In this document: piece by piece, positions 1 to 7,495 of the stretch
How positions within the stretch are numbered: the first letter of the stretch is position 1
How the letters are laid out: every line of letters starts with the position of its first letter
NCBI GenBank assembly: GCA_014885115.2
Contig: WKLE02002998.1
Span: 1-17,390, forward strand
Length of the DNA: 17,390 nucleotides
Reading direction: 5' to 3'
Source of the DNA: Asterionellopsis glacialis
Lineage: Eukaryota; Bacillariophyta; Plagiogrammaphyceae; Rhaphoneidales; Asterionellopsidaceae
Translations under genes and position numbers: made by a program
The notes under the pieces: model-generated
Databases searched by the model: none
What the model saw: the letters and a program-made list of their open reading frames with translations, nothing else
What the model was told of the DNA's origin: nothing

Positions 1-67
1 CTAACAAACTCTACTTCATTTTCAATATTTTCCATCACTTTTCACAATTATTGTCAACATAGTGCAT

Positions 68-79
68 AGTGTTAACACT
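68..79. repeat. 12-bp perfect palindrome before the Gag reading frame
   Basis: AGTGTTAACACT is its own reverse complement and ends two bases before the ATG at 82. It contains the in-frame TAA (73-75) that closes the Gag frame upstream, so the frame cannot extend further 5'. It could be a regulatory site of the former retroelement or chance; nothing else supports a function. Confidence 0.4.
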
Positions 80-81
80 CC

Positions 82-792
82 ATGCAAAAAGCAGTAAGTC
101 TACTATCCAATCAAAGCTACCCGCCGCCTCCTATCCCGCTCAAAATTCCGAGTACGGAAGAACAGAAGCTAGCCAAGGTGCAGTACACAAAAGTTAGTCT
201 GTTATCAAATCCCGGAGATCAAAACTCCGAAGAGAAGTATACTATGGAGTTTCTGTACTTTAATCACGGATCTCCTAGAGAACTACTGGACTGGTTCAAT
301 AATCTGGACCAAGTGATTCACGGACAACGCATCACGACCAGGTGCGCTCACTACTCGATGGCAAGTGCTTTACTACGCAGAGAAGGTCTGCGAGTATTCA
401 ACACCGCAGCTATGCAACGCAGTAACGAGACAGTGGAGCACTTCAAGAAGCATTTTTTCCCACTTAAGGTGCTCATGAAGCAGAAACGATATATGCGCCG
501 ATTCCTCAGGAAGCCACGTGAACTAATGTCCAAAGAGTACCAAGCTGCTCTCCACACGCTAAATGGCTACTTAGAGAAGTTCCCTGGAGCAGACAAGAAC
601 GCAAAACTCTCCAACAAAGAACTACTAGAGATCCTTGAGTTCAGAATTCCTACTACTTGGAGCAAGGAAATGACCCATCAAGGATTCGACCCTCAGGATA
701 AAGGCCTGCCAGCGTTTCTGGAATTTCTGGAACGTATGGAAGTTACGGGCAATCTACCAGATCCATCAGGTCCTAAGTCATCATTATACTGA
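82..792 (+). CDS. Orphan Gag-like protein of a diatom LTR retrotransposon
   Basis: A 236-residue frame starts at the first ATG after an in-frame TAA (73-75). It resembles the Gag (capsid-type) proteins of stramenopile LTR retrotransposons: a 'DWFNNLD' segment near residues 70-76, the basic block 'QKRYMRRFLRKPRE' around 134-147, a 'LEILEFRIP..W' segment near 183-193, and 'GFDP' then 'FLEFLERME' at 201-220. Gag packages the element RNA inside virus-like particles. Here it stands alone: no zinc knuckle follows the stop, and no protease, integrase, reverse transcriptase or RNase H is visible in the next kilobases. LTRs are not recognisable. The N-terminus repeats 'VSLLSN' at residues 5-10 and 38-43, a small internal duplication. 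It is most likely a truncated, non-autonomous remnant with a still-open frame. Whether it belongs to a copia- or gypsy-type element cannot be decided without the polymerase. The family call rests on remembered motif similarity. Confidence 0.7.
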   Translation: MQKAVSLLSNQSYPPPPIPLKIPSTEEQKLAKVQYTKVSLLSNPGDQNSEEKYTMEFLYFNHGSPRELLDWFNNLDQVIHGQRITTRCAHYSMASALLRREGLRVFNTAAMQRSNETVEHFKKHFFPLKVLMKQKRYMRRFLRKPRELMSKEYQAALHTLNGYLEKFPGADKNAKLSNKELLEILEFRIPTTWSKEMTHQGFDPQDKGLPAFLEFLERMEVTGNLPDPSGPKSSLY

Positions 793-1030
793 TTATAAGC
801 TACGTCCTGATTGGAATCATCATCCCTGTGACCATCTTTGTGATTGTTGTTGTTGTAAATAACACAATCATTGTTATCATCACCATCACCATCATTCTTG
901 TGGAAATCCTCATGAAACAATTCCATTGTCTTTACGTTAATATTATGGTTTTTTTCTTCTTGTAATTGTTGTTGTTATTGTCAGGGGGGTGAAGAAATGA
1001 AATATTTTTTGATATTTTTTTGGAAGAAAG
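793..1030. other. Low-complexity non-coding stretch after Gag
   Basis: This holds GTT/TTG-rich and ATC/ACC-rich triplet tracts (about 836-900 and 960-980) and T-rich runs near 1003-1020. Possible frames give only simple Asp/Asn or His/Cys runs, which are composition artefacts. No gene is visible. Confidence 0.5.
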
Positions 1031-1628
1031 TTAATGCCAATCCATACAGGCTTTCAAAAATTTCTTAAAAGGCCTAAACAGGGCCAAACGTGGCCCTGTT
1101 CAGCAATTTTGGTTAAACAAAGGTGACCAAATTTGCCCTGTTTGTCATTTAAGTCCTTTTTAAGTTGATTCACAAAGATTGTGCAGAGATTATGAACAAA
1201 GTTCAGACCATCTTCTATTTGAGGCAGAGATAACAAGAAAAACACAAAGGATTTTTACCCATATGACAATGGTGACAACAATACTGAATTACAAAAGAAC
1301 AAACTATTCAAACTTCAAAACCATTTCAGCAGATTGATTTTTGTGTTCCATTGGACTCATCATACTGCTCAAATTTAGTTGCTTCCATTAATGCTATTTT
1401 CCAAAACAGGATGTTGATTTGAGCATAATAACAATGTCATTTTCAAGGATAACTTCCAAAATATTGGGTTTTTGAAAAAAGTCAGCATATGACATATGAA
1501 GGTACATGTTTTTGGACAGAGAATTGAATGATACAAGGTTAAATGTGTAAAACAGGCATATTCACTGTTCAATAGAGTGTTTTTGTATGAACAGTACCAA
1601 TTGGCCCTGTTCATTGGATTGGCATTAA
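1031..1628. mobile_element. Candidate MITE-like element with inverted ends and TTAA flanks
   Basis: The 14-mer TTAATGCCAATCCA at 1031-1044 recurs as an exact reverse complement at 1615-1628. Each end can be read as TTAA plus a 10-bp terminal inverted repeat, TGCCAATCCA. Both ends also carry the subterminal motif AACAGGGCCAA, at 1077-1087 and inverted at 1601-1611, followed inward by a CTGTTC. The left end forms a 10-bp perfect hairpin (1077-1086 with 1091-1100, loop AACG). No transposase frame lies inside the roughly 598 bp, so if mobile it would be non-autonomous. TTAA target duplications are typical of piggyBac-type transposases, but the TG-initial terminus is not the usual piggyBac end, so the superfamily is open. 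It could also be an unusual inverted-repeat arrangement that never moved. Confidence 0.4.
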
Positions 1629-1670
1629 ATTTGATCAAAACCATACAGGAGGCAATAATGTAGAAAAGGA

Positions 1671-1908
1671 CATAAAAAAAGAGCTTTTATGTCCAATCTA
1701 AAAAAGGTCATAGAAAGGAGGGATGGCATTTTAGTATCAAAAATGAGAACTAACCTTAGCAATGTACTAACAGGTTGTTCTTAACAGGAGATAAAAAATA
1801 GAGTTTTTATGTCCAATCTGAACAAGGTTATAGAAAGGAGGGATGGCGTTTTAGTATCAAAAATGAGAACTAACCTTAACGATGTACTAACAGATTGTTG
1901 TTAACCTT
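1671..1908. repeat. 120-bp tandem duplication (two copies)
   Basis: The stretch from 1681 to 1785 recurs at 1801-1905 with a period of exactly 120 bp. By direct comparison I count 9 mismatches in 105 positions (about 91% identity), with a small indel in the A-rich lead-in. Shared landmarks are 'TTTTATGTCCAATCT', 'AGAAAGGAGGGATGGC' and 'AAAATGAGAACTAACCTTA'. No reading frame is conserved, so it appears to be a non-coding segmental repeat. Confidence 0.85.
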
Positions 1909-2030
1909 ACCAGGTATCTTGAGTACTAGCTCATAAGTACAGTACACCCAAGTCAAAATAATCAATTCTCTAAAATTTCATACAAATTTATGTGATATAT
2001 GTGAACAAATACAAACATAAATTGGAAGTG

Positions 2031-2405
2031 GTAAAAAGTGTCCAAAAAGTACACTAAATTCATAAAATTCTATTTGATGATTAGTTGACAGGACTACTCT
2101 AGTAGTGTGTATGTAACAACAGAAAATCATAGAGCAAAGTTGAGGGAAAAGTGTCCTCAAAGTACACTAAACTTTATGTGGATAATGCAAAAGTGTCCAG
2201 CAAGTACACTAAACTGTTTATATGTGGATCATGCAAAAGTGTCCTGAAAGAAAACTAAACCTCATGTGGATCATGCAAAAGTGTCCTGAAAGTACAGTGA
2301 ACTTGATGTGGATCTTACAAAAGTGTCATAAAAGGACACTAAACTATATGTGCTTCACTTTGATTGGTCAAGAGCTGAGAGTACGCAAAAAAGTACACTA
2401 ACTTA
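2031..2405. repeat. Degenerate minisatellite of about 42-bp units upstream of the glycosyltransferase gene
   Basis: The unit reads roughly AAAAGTGTCC-tgaAAGTACACTAAACT-tATGTGGATCATGC. The GTGTC(C/A) anchor falls at 2151, 2193, 2239, 2281 and 2323, giving steps of 42, 46, 42 and 42 bp. An outlying copy starts near 2038 and a partial AAGTACACTAA closes the array near 2386-2400. Copies differ by a few bases, so the array is not recent. It ends about 140 bp before the glycosyltransferase ATG. It may be a plain minisatellite or a set of repeated protein-binding sites; 42 bp is close to four helical turns. Confidence 0.8.
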
Positions 2406-2421
2406 ATCTCTCTTGTCCAAG

Positions 2422-2552
2422 ATGTCCGATCATCAATGAGGCATCATGACCATAAATCCAGTGGGCATTTTTTGAGGCATTTTGTGATATGTTTCATAGT
2501 TTCTCACCATTTCCTTGTCGCATTTTTTCCAGTACCACAACATGATGATTGA
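2422..2552 (+). promoter_or_regulatory. Possible upstream reading frames in the GT32 leader
   Basis: Two short frames precede the glycosyltransferase start: ATG at 2422 closing with TGA at 2437-2439, and ATG at 2436 running 38 codons to TGA at 2550-2552. The second is in a different frame and overlaps the main start codons at 2542 and 2545. If transcription begins upstream of 2422 they could reduce translation. The transcription start is unknown, so this is a possibility only. Confidence 0.25.
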
Positions 2553-3585
2553 TTTTCCTCCCTTCCACCACAAACAACAGATTGCAAGGATTCTTGCAGT
2601 AGCCATTGTGCTTTGTATGATGGCATGTGATATCTCAAACTCCTGGCAGGGGCGTAAACTGAGGAAGACAGAAGGACCACATGGTGATGTACAAGAGAAC
2701 AAAAAGAGCATCTTCCGTGGAGGAAGTACTAGAGACATTGCAATACCAAAGATTCTCCATTATGTGGTTCTTGGTGGAGGTGATGAAGCACCTTCATACA
2801 TGACAAAAATGGTTGAACTGAATACCAGATGGATCAAAGAATTTGATCAAGGATTTGAAACAAAGATATGGACAGATAAAGAGGCCAAAGAACTGGTCAA
2901 AGAACAGGGTGATGAAGGCCTTTCCCAGGCTTGGGAATATGCCAAAAAAGAAAAGGTATTAGCAAAAATGGCTGATTTCATACGTATCTTAATCCTGTGG
3001 GCTAAAGGTGGTGTGTACCTTGATGCTGACACGATACCCTGCAATGGTCTTGACTTTGTGACAGATGAGCCTGGAGTTGTTGCCTTCCCTAAGTTCCATT
3101 GTGATGGTACTAGGCAGGTCTGCAATGCTGCCATTTCAGCTCCTCCAGGGCACAGGCTAATGGGACTTGCCCTAGAAACATTCATCGCTGAAGGATCTGA
3201 GATGGTCTGGAGAAACCCTTTAGTAGCTGCAGGACCAACTATTTTTGCCAACATCACAGATGAATACCTTAAGGAAATTGGAATCCACGCACCACAAATT
3301 AGTGAAGCTAACTGCCCTTCTGACAATGAAGCATTTGTTGATGAGAGCTCAGATATCCGGAAAATTAAGGTTGGCCATCTTCGATTTTTTGAAAGTCCAG
3401 AAGTGGTCACTTATACGAAGGGTCTCATGCATGTGGGTTTTGGATCTTGGATTCCAGACCTTGATGCAAAACGAGTGGAACAGAAATGCATTTTAAATCC
3501 AGAGTTGATTGGCCCATGGGTAGAAGACGTTTGCACGGGCAAAAGGATTCCTGAATTTTATAGTTGTGGAACAGAAAAGGCTTGA
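2542..3585 (+). CDS. GT32-type glycosyltransferase (OCH1-like, DXD motif), type II membrane protein
   Basis: A 347-residue protein; the start is the first in-frame ATG (a second follows at 2545), as the codons before it lack an ATG. Residues about 13-28 form a hydrophobic signal anchor after a short cytoplasmic tail, fitting a Golgi type II topology. The catalytic region opens with 'IPKILHYVVLGG' (69-80), continues through 'IWTD' (109-112), and contains 'ADFIRILILWAKGGVYLDADT' core features at about 144-164, with the metal and nucleotide-sugar binding DxD at D161/D163. This is the signature of the 'glycosyltransferase sugar-binding region containing DXD motif' family (CAZy GT32), which includes yeast Och1 alpha-1,6-mannosyltransferase and other alpha-glycosyltransferases. 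'GPTIFAN' near 231 resembles the downstream 'GP' box of the family. Several Cys residues (167, 187, 194 and in the C-terminal part) may form lumenal disulfides. The exact sugar donor and acceptor cannot be read from sequence. No intron is evident. Confidence 0.85.
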   Translation: MMIDFPPFHHKQQIARILAVAIVLCMMACDISNSWQGRKLRKTEGPHGDVQENKKSIFRGGSTRDIAIPKILHYVVLGGGDEAPSYMTKMVELNTRWIKEFDQGFETKIWTDKEAKELVKEQGDEGLSQAWEYAKKEKVLAKMADFIRILILWAKGGVYLDADTIPCNGLDFVTDEPGVVAFPKFHCDGTRQVCNAAISAPPGHRLMGLALETFIAEGSEMVWRNPLVAAGPTIFANITDEYLKEIGIHAPQISEANCPSDNEAFVDESSDIRKIKVGHLRFFESPEVVTYTKGLMHVGFGSWIPDLDAKRVEQKCILNPELIGPWVEDVCTGKRIPEFYSCGTEKA

Positions 3586-4253
3586 AAGAGAAAACGAATG
3601 GGCATATTATGAAGGTGTACGTCTTTTTGGACCGGTATTTGAATGGTACCTGCTAAGCTTTGTGTGTAAAATGATATATTTATGAAATTATGAGGCTCGT
3701 TCCTATGCAGTGAGTGGCCGGATTGTCATCAAGGTTTCATTTCGAATAGTCTCTAGATTGACTCTAGCTGGAGAGGGAGTTCAAGGCATTGGTATCAGAA
3801 GAGGAGTATGGCGGCGGGCAAGATGATATGGGGGCAAATCTAAATCTTAAAATTAAATTAGGAAGTACAGTATGTCATACCTGCATGTGCCAATAATAAA
3901 TTTTTTATGCACCTAGCAGGACCTATAGTAAGTCTCAAAAACTGTGCACTCTAGACATCTTCTATTTCTATTCATAAGCTTGACTGGCACGCCTGCAAAG
4001 CTCACATTTTTGAAGGAAGGCACATTTTCCTCTGAAAACTTGTCACTCGAAAACTTCAAAAAAAAAAACAGAAGGATACAACCGTAATAATGTGTGCGTA
4101 TGCTTTGTGTGTTCAATTGTGGACGACTACAGCCGCTCTCCTTGTCATTGTCCTTGTCGTCTTCTCACACTCTACAGACAATAAACTCTCTAGAGAGAAT
4201 ACAAGTGAAAAAGAAAGAAAAATATCCAGAAAATAAAATACAAAACCAAAAAA
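3586..4253. other. Intergenic region with a possible LTR remnant and the leader of the next gene
   Basis: No convincing coding sequence lies here; the short frames in it lack protein-like composition. Apart from the copia-like primer binding site near 3790, it contains an A9 tract near 4058-4067. It also has a 12-bp palindrome, CTCTCTAGAGAG, at 4186-4197, 57 bp before the ATG of the downstream gene, within a C/T-rich then A-rich leader. The latter may be promoter-proximal, but no TATA box is clear. Confidence 0.45.
3722..3800 (+). mobile_element. Possible copia-type LTR end and primer binding site remnant
   Basis: TGGTATCAGA at 3790-3799 matches the first 10 bases of the TGGTATCAGAGC primer binding site, which is complementary to the initiator-Met tRNA 3' end and is used by many Ty1/copia elements. 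It sits one base after a CA dinucleotide (3787-3788...CA T TGG), the spacing expected after an LTR 3' end. The preceding bases (about 3722-3788) would be the LTR tail. The next ATG (3808) opens only a short frame, so the internal region is lost. Without the paired LTR this remains tentative. Confidence 0.3.
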
Positions 4254-5366
4254 ATGATATATCAAGAAAACGAAGCATGGCACCAACAAACTATAGCGGG
4301 GACCAAACGATCTGCGGACAATGTTGTGTCATCGTCCATGCCAGACGAGGATAGGACAAATCCTCGTTGTCGTCGTCGTAAAGAGAAGATGATGCACAAT
4401 CCCTCTCCTCCTCCTAGGAATATTTCTAATTCGTCGTCGTTGGTACTACACGAAGTAGCAGTGGAAAAACAACGTCGTCTAACAAAAAGTGCGGATTCCT
4501 TTCGTCGTTTGCTGTCATGTGTGCCTAAAAAGCTGAAACGACAAACCATGTATATGCGTTTTAAAAATGCCATGATGGAAGATGCAAGTAGTAAAGGTGA
4601 TAAAGAAAAGTTACTTGACATTGCTAGAAATGCCAAGATGGGTTGGAAGATTGTCAAAAAAGTGAATACTACTACTGTTACTACTACTACTACTACTACA
4701 GCAACATCGCCATACTACTACCATGGCAATGACGAAAATGTATGCTCCAACAAGAGAATCACCCAGAAGACTGAGAATATGATGAATATTGACCCTTATT
4801 TGATTGAAATGAAACGTCGTGCGGAACAAGAAGCCAACTTGGATGCATCAGTGTACAAATCACAAGTTCAAAGTTGGTATCAACGTTTTGAACCTGTCGC
4901 TACATTGCATCTCAAGTGTCTGATGAGTAATGCTACTTTAGCATCACCAGCAGCTGTTGTATCTACCAAAAATAATAACAACCATGATGACCTCAAGAGC
5001 ATCCTTGAAAGATTAAAAGAAATTGAAGATTTACCAGTACGTGAACAGTCAGACAGTTATGTCACAACTCTGGCTAGGGCAAGGGAATTGGTTTATCACG
5101 GTACAGTGTCTCCAACACCACCACAGTCCCAACAAGTGCCACCTTCCTTGGACAAGGAAACGAAACAAGAGAATCCAACAATCTTGGTACAAGAACCACC
5201 ACCACCGCCTTTATCATTGACAGGTAGGCAACACATTTCATCGGATCAAACGTCAAACGTTCCGAACCAAATTGTACAAGAGCAGGAGCAGGAGCAAGTC
5301 TTTCCGTACAAATACGACGGCATTAGTGCCTTACTTTATGCTACAACCAAGGTCTACCAAGTATAA
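4254..5366 (+). CDS. Unrecognised protein, low-complexity, probably nuclear
   Basis: A 370-residue frame with the ATG in an A-rich context (AAAAATGAT). I do not recognise a family. Visible parts are: a basic cluster 'RCRRRKEK' (38-45) that could be a nuclear localisation signal; a conserved-looking basic helical block at about 71-137 ('KQRRLTKSADSFRRLL', 'PKKLKRQTMYMRFKNAM', ending 'GWKIVKKV'); a threonine run at 139-149 encoded by ACT triplets; a second predicted helical region at about 179-225 ('DPYLIEMKRRAEQEANLD'); and another at 245-283 that includes 'LKSILERLKEIEDL'. A Pro/Gln-rich tail has a PPPPP run near 315-319 and an EQEQEQ run. The ordered blocks between simple-sequence linkers argue for a real protein rather than chance. 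It converges on the UCHL5 gene. No introns, signal peptide or membrane segment are apparent. It may be a lineage-specific nucleic-acid-associated protein, but that is inference. Confidence 0.65.
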   Translation: MIYQENEAWHQQTIAGTKRSADNVVSSSMPDEDRTNPRCRRRKEKMMHNPSPPPRNISNSSSLVLHEVAVEKQRRLTKSADSFRRLLSCVPKKLKRQTMYMRFKNAMMEDASSKGDKEKLLDIARNAKMGWKIVKKVNTTTVTTTTTTTATSPYYYHGNDENVCSNKRITQKTENMMNIDPYLIEMKRRAEQEANLDASVYKSQVQSWYQRFEPVATLHLKCLMSNATLASPAAVVSTKNNNNHDDLKSILERLKEIEDLPVREQSDSYVTTLARARELVYHGTVSPTPPQSQQVPPSLDKETKQENPTILVQEPPPPPLSLTGRQHISSDQTSNVPNQIVQEQEQEQVFPYKYDGISALLYATTKVYQV

Positions 5367-5953
5367 ATAATCTTTCTTTCACNAAAAAACGCATCTACAG
5401 TATATTCATGTATTTACGATACACCACAAAAATCTATGGAACAGCACTGTCTGTCTATTTGTTTGGGATTCAAATCTTCATGTGGTAGTGAGATGATTAC
5501 TATAATAGTCCATTTATACAGATAGTTCGTTAGAACTGTCCTGTATAGAAAGTAAGAGTCTCCTCCGTAACTGTCTGTCTAACTAAAAAATGACTTGTCA
5601 CAGCAACAACAAAAGTTCATTCTCTCTTGTGTGTGTGTGCGTGCGTGTTTCATTGTCGACTCTTTTCTACAGCAGATCCCCCCCCAAACCCTCTTTCAAT
5701 TCGTTGCTACTTTATCCTTGTTCCGTTGCTTGGAGTCTACTTTCTTGGAGAATGTGAGTGTCCATGGTATGTACGGGAGGATTACGAAAATCTCTAGGAT
5801 ACGTACGTACCTTTCCTCCCACAAATAGTAACAAGAAAAAAACACATTCTAATTACCTTATTCTACAGTACATTTTTTTCATGACATTCCATCATTAGTT
5901 TAGTAAGTACAGTAGGGTGGTATTGTATTTGTATTTGTATTTGTATTTGTTTT
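5367..5953. other. Convergent intergenic region with simple repeats and one ambiguous base
   Basis: This holds the 3' ends of two converging genes. There is an undetermined base N at 5383 just before an A6 run, a GT/GC-alternating tract at about 5629-5648, a C8 run near 5678, an ACGTACGTAC tract near 5803-5812, and a TTTGTA hexamer repeat at about 5926-5950. The hexamer repeat abuts the stop codon of the deubiquitinase gene. One frame near 5595 begins with TTG and has no protein-like composition. I see no gene. Confidence 0.6.
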
Positions 5954-7060
5954 TTAGTTGTCTTGTTCTTTTGTTTCTTGTTGTTGTCGTTGAAGTTCCA
6001 TTAATTTGGTACGTTGTTGCATGGTACGTTCACGTGCTTGTGTTGCAAGTTGTGGTAAATTTCCCTTGGAGGCAATGGCTTTGAAGAGTTCTATACACAA
6101 GGGTAAATAATTGTGTTGTCGACGTTCATTTTCAATTTTCCAATCATGACGTTTGGATTCTTCCATGGCTAATTCCGCTTGCAGCGTCGAAGAAGCAGTT
6201 TCGGAAGAAGTAGCAGTATCACTACTACTAGCAGCTTGTGCTGCCAATGCATTTTGAATGGGAATTCTACGATCTTGTGTGACGGCCATTAAATTAAATT
6301 TAATTTCCGTAGAGGCATATAATTCCATACGTTTTTGGATAGCCGTACGTGCCACCTTGAGCCAATCCAGTGATGATGATGATGATGATGATGATGTAGT
6401 AGTAGTAGATTCTTTGTTTTTGTTTTCCTCCTTATCATTCGTACTAGGATTAGTATCATTGCTAGTTTCATAGTTACCAACAACGATAGGTCCCTTTTGA
6501 AGTCCATCTAATTCATAGACTGTACCATTTTGGGGTACGTAGGCAATAAAGTGAAATACATCGTCGTCGTCGGTCGCTATACGTTTTTTACTGCCATCTT
6601 CCAAGGCAAAGGCATCCTTCCGTGCAAAGTTATTATGGGCTGTACGGATATCATGAGACGCACCAATAGCATCTCCTAATAAATCAGGCGGAAAGGAGGA
6701 GGTAAAGGAATGAAAGTCGCGCAGGGTTGGTCCGACATTGATGTCTTGAAGGTGATTGAGCAAGATACTTAAAATGGCTTGCGTTGCACAGGCATTGGTC
6801 GTACGTTGATGTGCAAAAAAGACAGAGGGTGGAATATCCTGTGCAGTCAGGGGTGTTTCACCGCGTATTTCCGTAGAATGATTCTTTTGCCATTTAAATA
6901 GAAAGATTAATCCGTAGACTGGTAAATTGGAAAAGGATGCACCGAGTGTAACATCATCCAAGGACCATACTTCGTTGACTTCGACACCTTGAACACCTAA
7001 ACTTTCGATTAATTCTGTGAAAACACCTGGGTCAGATTCAATGGTGCACCAATCACTCAT
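5954..7060 (-). CDS. UCHL5: Ubiquitin C-terminal hydrolase, UCHL5/UCH37 type (peptidase C12)
   Basis: A 368-residue cysteine protease that removes ubiquitin from conjugates. Family members of this type work at the 26S proteasome through RPN13/ADRM1 and, in animals, with the INO80 remodeller. The N-terminus 'WCTIESDPGVFTELIE' (4-19) and 'GLIFLFKW' (50-57) match the family closely. The catalytic set is visible: oxyanion Gln85, nucleophile Cys91 in 'NNACATQAI'-like context (89-96), His170 in 'FHFIAYVP', and Asp185 in 'YELDGL'. The Gln-Cys (6) and His-Asp (15) spacings equal those of human UCHL5. 'IKFNLMA' (253-259) ends the core. The C-terminal 'NYLPLCIELFKAIA' (317-330) is the ULD helix that distinguishes UCHL5 from the shorter UCHL1/3, followed by a Gln/Lys-rich tail. 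Between catalytic strands there is an extra Asn/Glu/Thr/Ser linker (about 199-230) with eight serines from TCA repeats, which explains the length over the usual about 330. It probably forms a surface loop and is likely compatible with activity. Confidence 0.95.
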   Translation of the reverse strand: MSDWCTIESDPGVFTELIESLGVQGVEVNEVWSLDDVTLGASFSNLPVYGLIFLFKWQKNHSTEIRGETPLTAQDIPPSVFFAHQRTTNACATQAILSILLNHLQDINVGPTLRDFHSFTSSFPPDLLGDAIGASHDIRTAHNNFARKDAFALEDGSKKRIATDDDDVFHFIAYVPQNGTVYELDGLQKGPIVVGNYETSNDTNPSTNDKEENKNKESTTTTSSSSSSSSLDWLKVARTAIQKRMELYASTEIKFNLMAVTQDRRIPIQNALAAQAASSSDTATSSETASSTLQAELAMEESKRHDWKIENERRQHNYLPLCIELFKAIASKGNLPQLATQARERTMQQRTKLMELQRQQQETKEQDN

Positions 7061-7495
7061 TTTGGATCTTGTTCTTTGTTGATATAATATAAAAAAATAA
7101 TAAGAATGAATGTGATGGGGCCCAACTAAACTAAAACTGATCGGCGTTTCGACGATCTTCGGGTCGTTTCCTTGGAAAAGAGGTGAGCTCTAATTGGTGA
7201 AACTATAATAAATCCGAACTCTAATATTTTTGAGAGATAATGAACTCGTACGATAGACAGACAGACCAAAAATTCAAAACAAGAAATATCAAAAAAATGG
7301 CGCGGTCTCTGACATAATATATTTTATAAATAATTTCTTGGTTTCCTCACTTACAACTCACAACATTCTCTCCCGACACGGACAAGGACAACCACAACGA
7401 CGACGCCCCAAAGTAAATAAAGAGTAAAGTATAGAATAGAAATGTGGACATGCTCTATCATTTATACTTAGAGAACAAGTAGTTAGTTAGTAAGT
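7061..7495. promoter_or_regulatory. Bidirectional promoter region between UCHL5 and the propeller gene
   Basis: This 435-bp gap separates two divergently oriented start codons, so both promoters must lie here or overlap the leaders. A/T-rich blocks occur at 7078-7100 and 7314-7336 (ATAATATATTTTATAAATAA). They could host initiation on either strand. A CG-rich patch with short mirrored CGAC/GTCG arms occurs at about 7142-7170. No established diatom motif was identified, and the assignment rests on geometry. Confidence 0.5.

Noticed and set aside
836..930. Zinc-finger-like Cys/His string after the Gag stop
   Set aside because: Arises from triplet repeats, with stop codons and no CX2CX4HX4C spacing.
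2031..2405. CRISPR-like regular repeats
   Set aside because: Units are directly contiguous and degenerate, with no unique spacers, in a eukaryotic nuclear context.
2847..3410. 187-codon minus-strand frame inside the glycosyltransferase gene
   Set aside because: Shadow of a clearly conserved GT32 frame on the other strand.
5595..5828. 77-codon plus-strand frame
   Set aside because: It begins with TTG, has simple composition and no conserved motif; it is convergent 3' flank.
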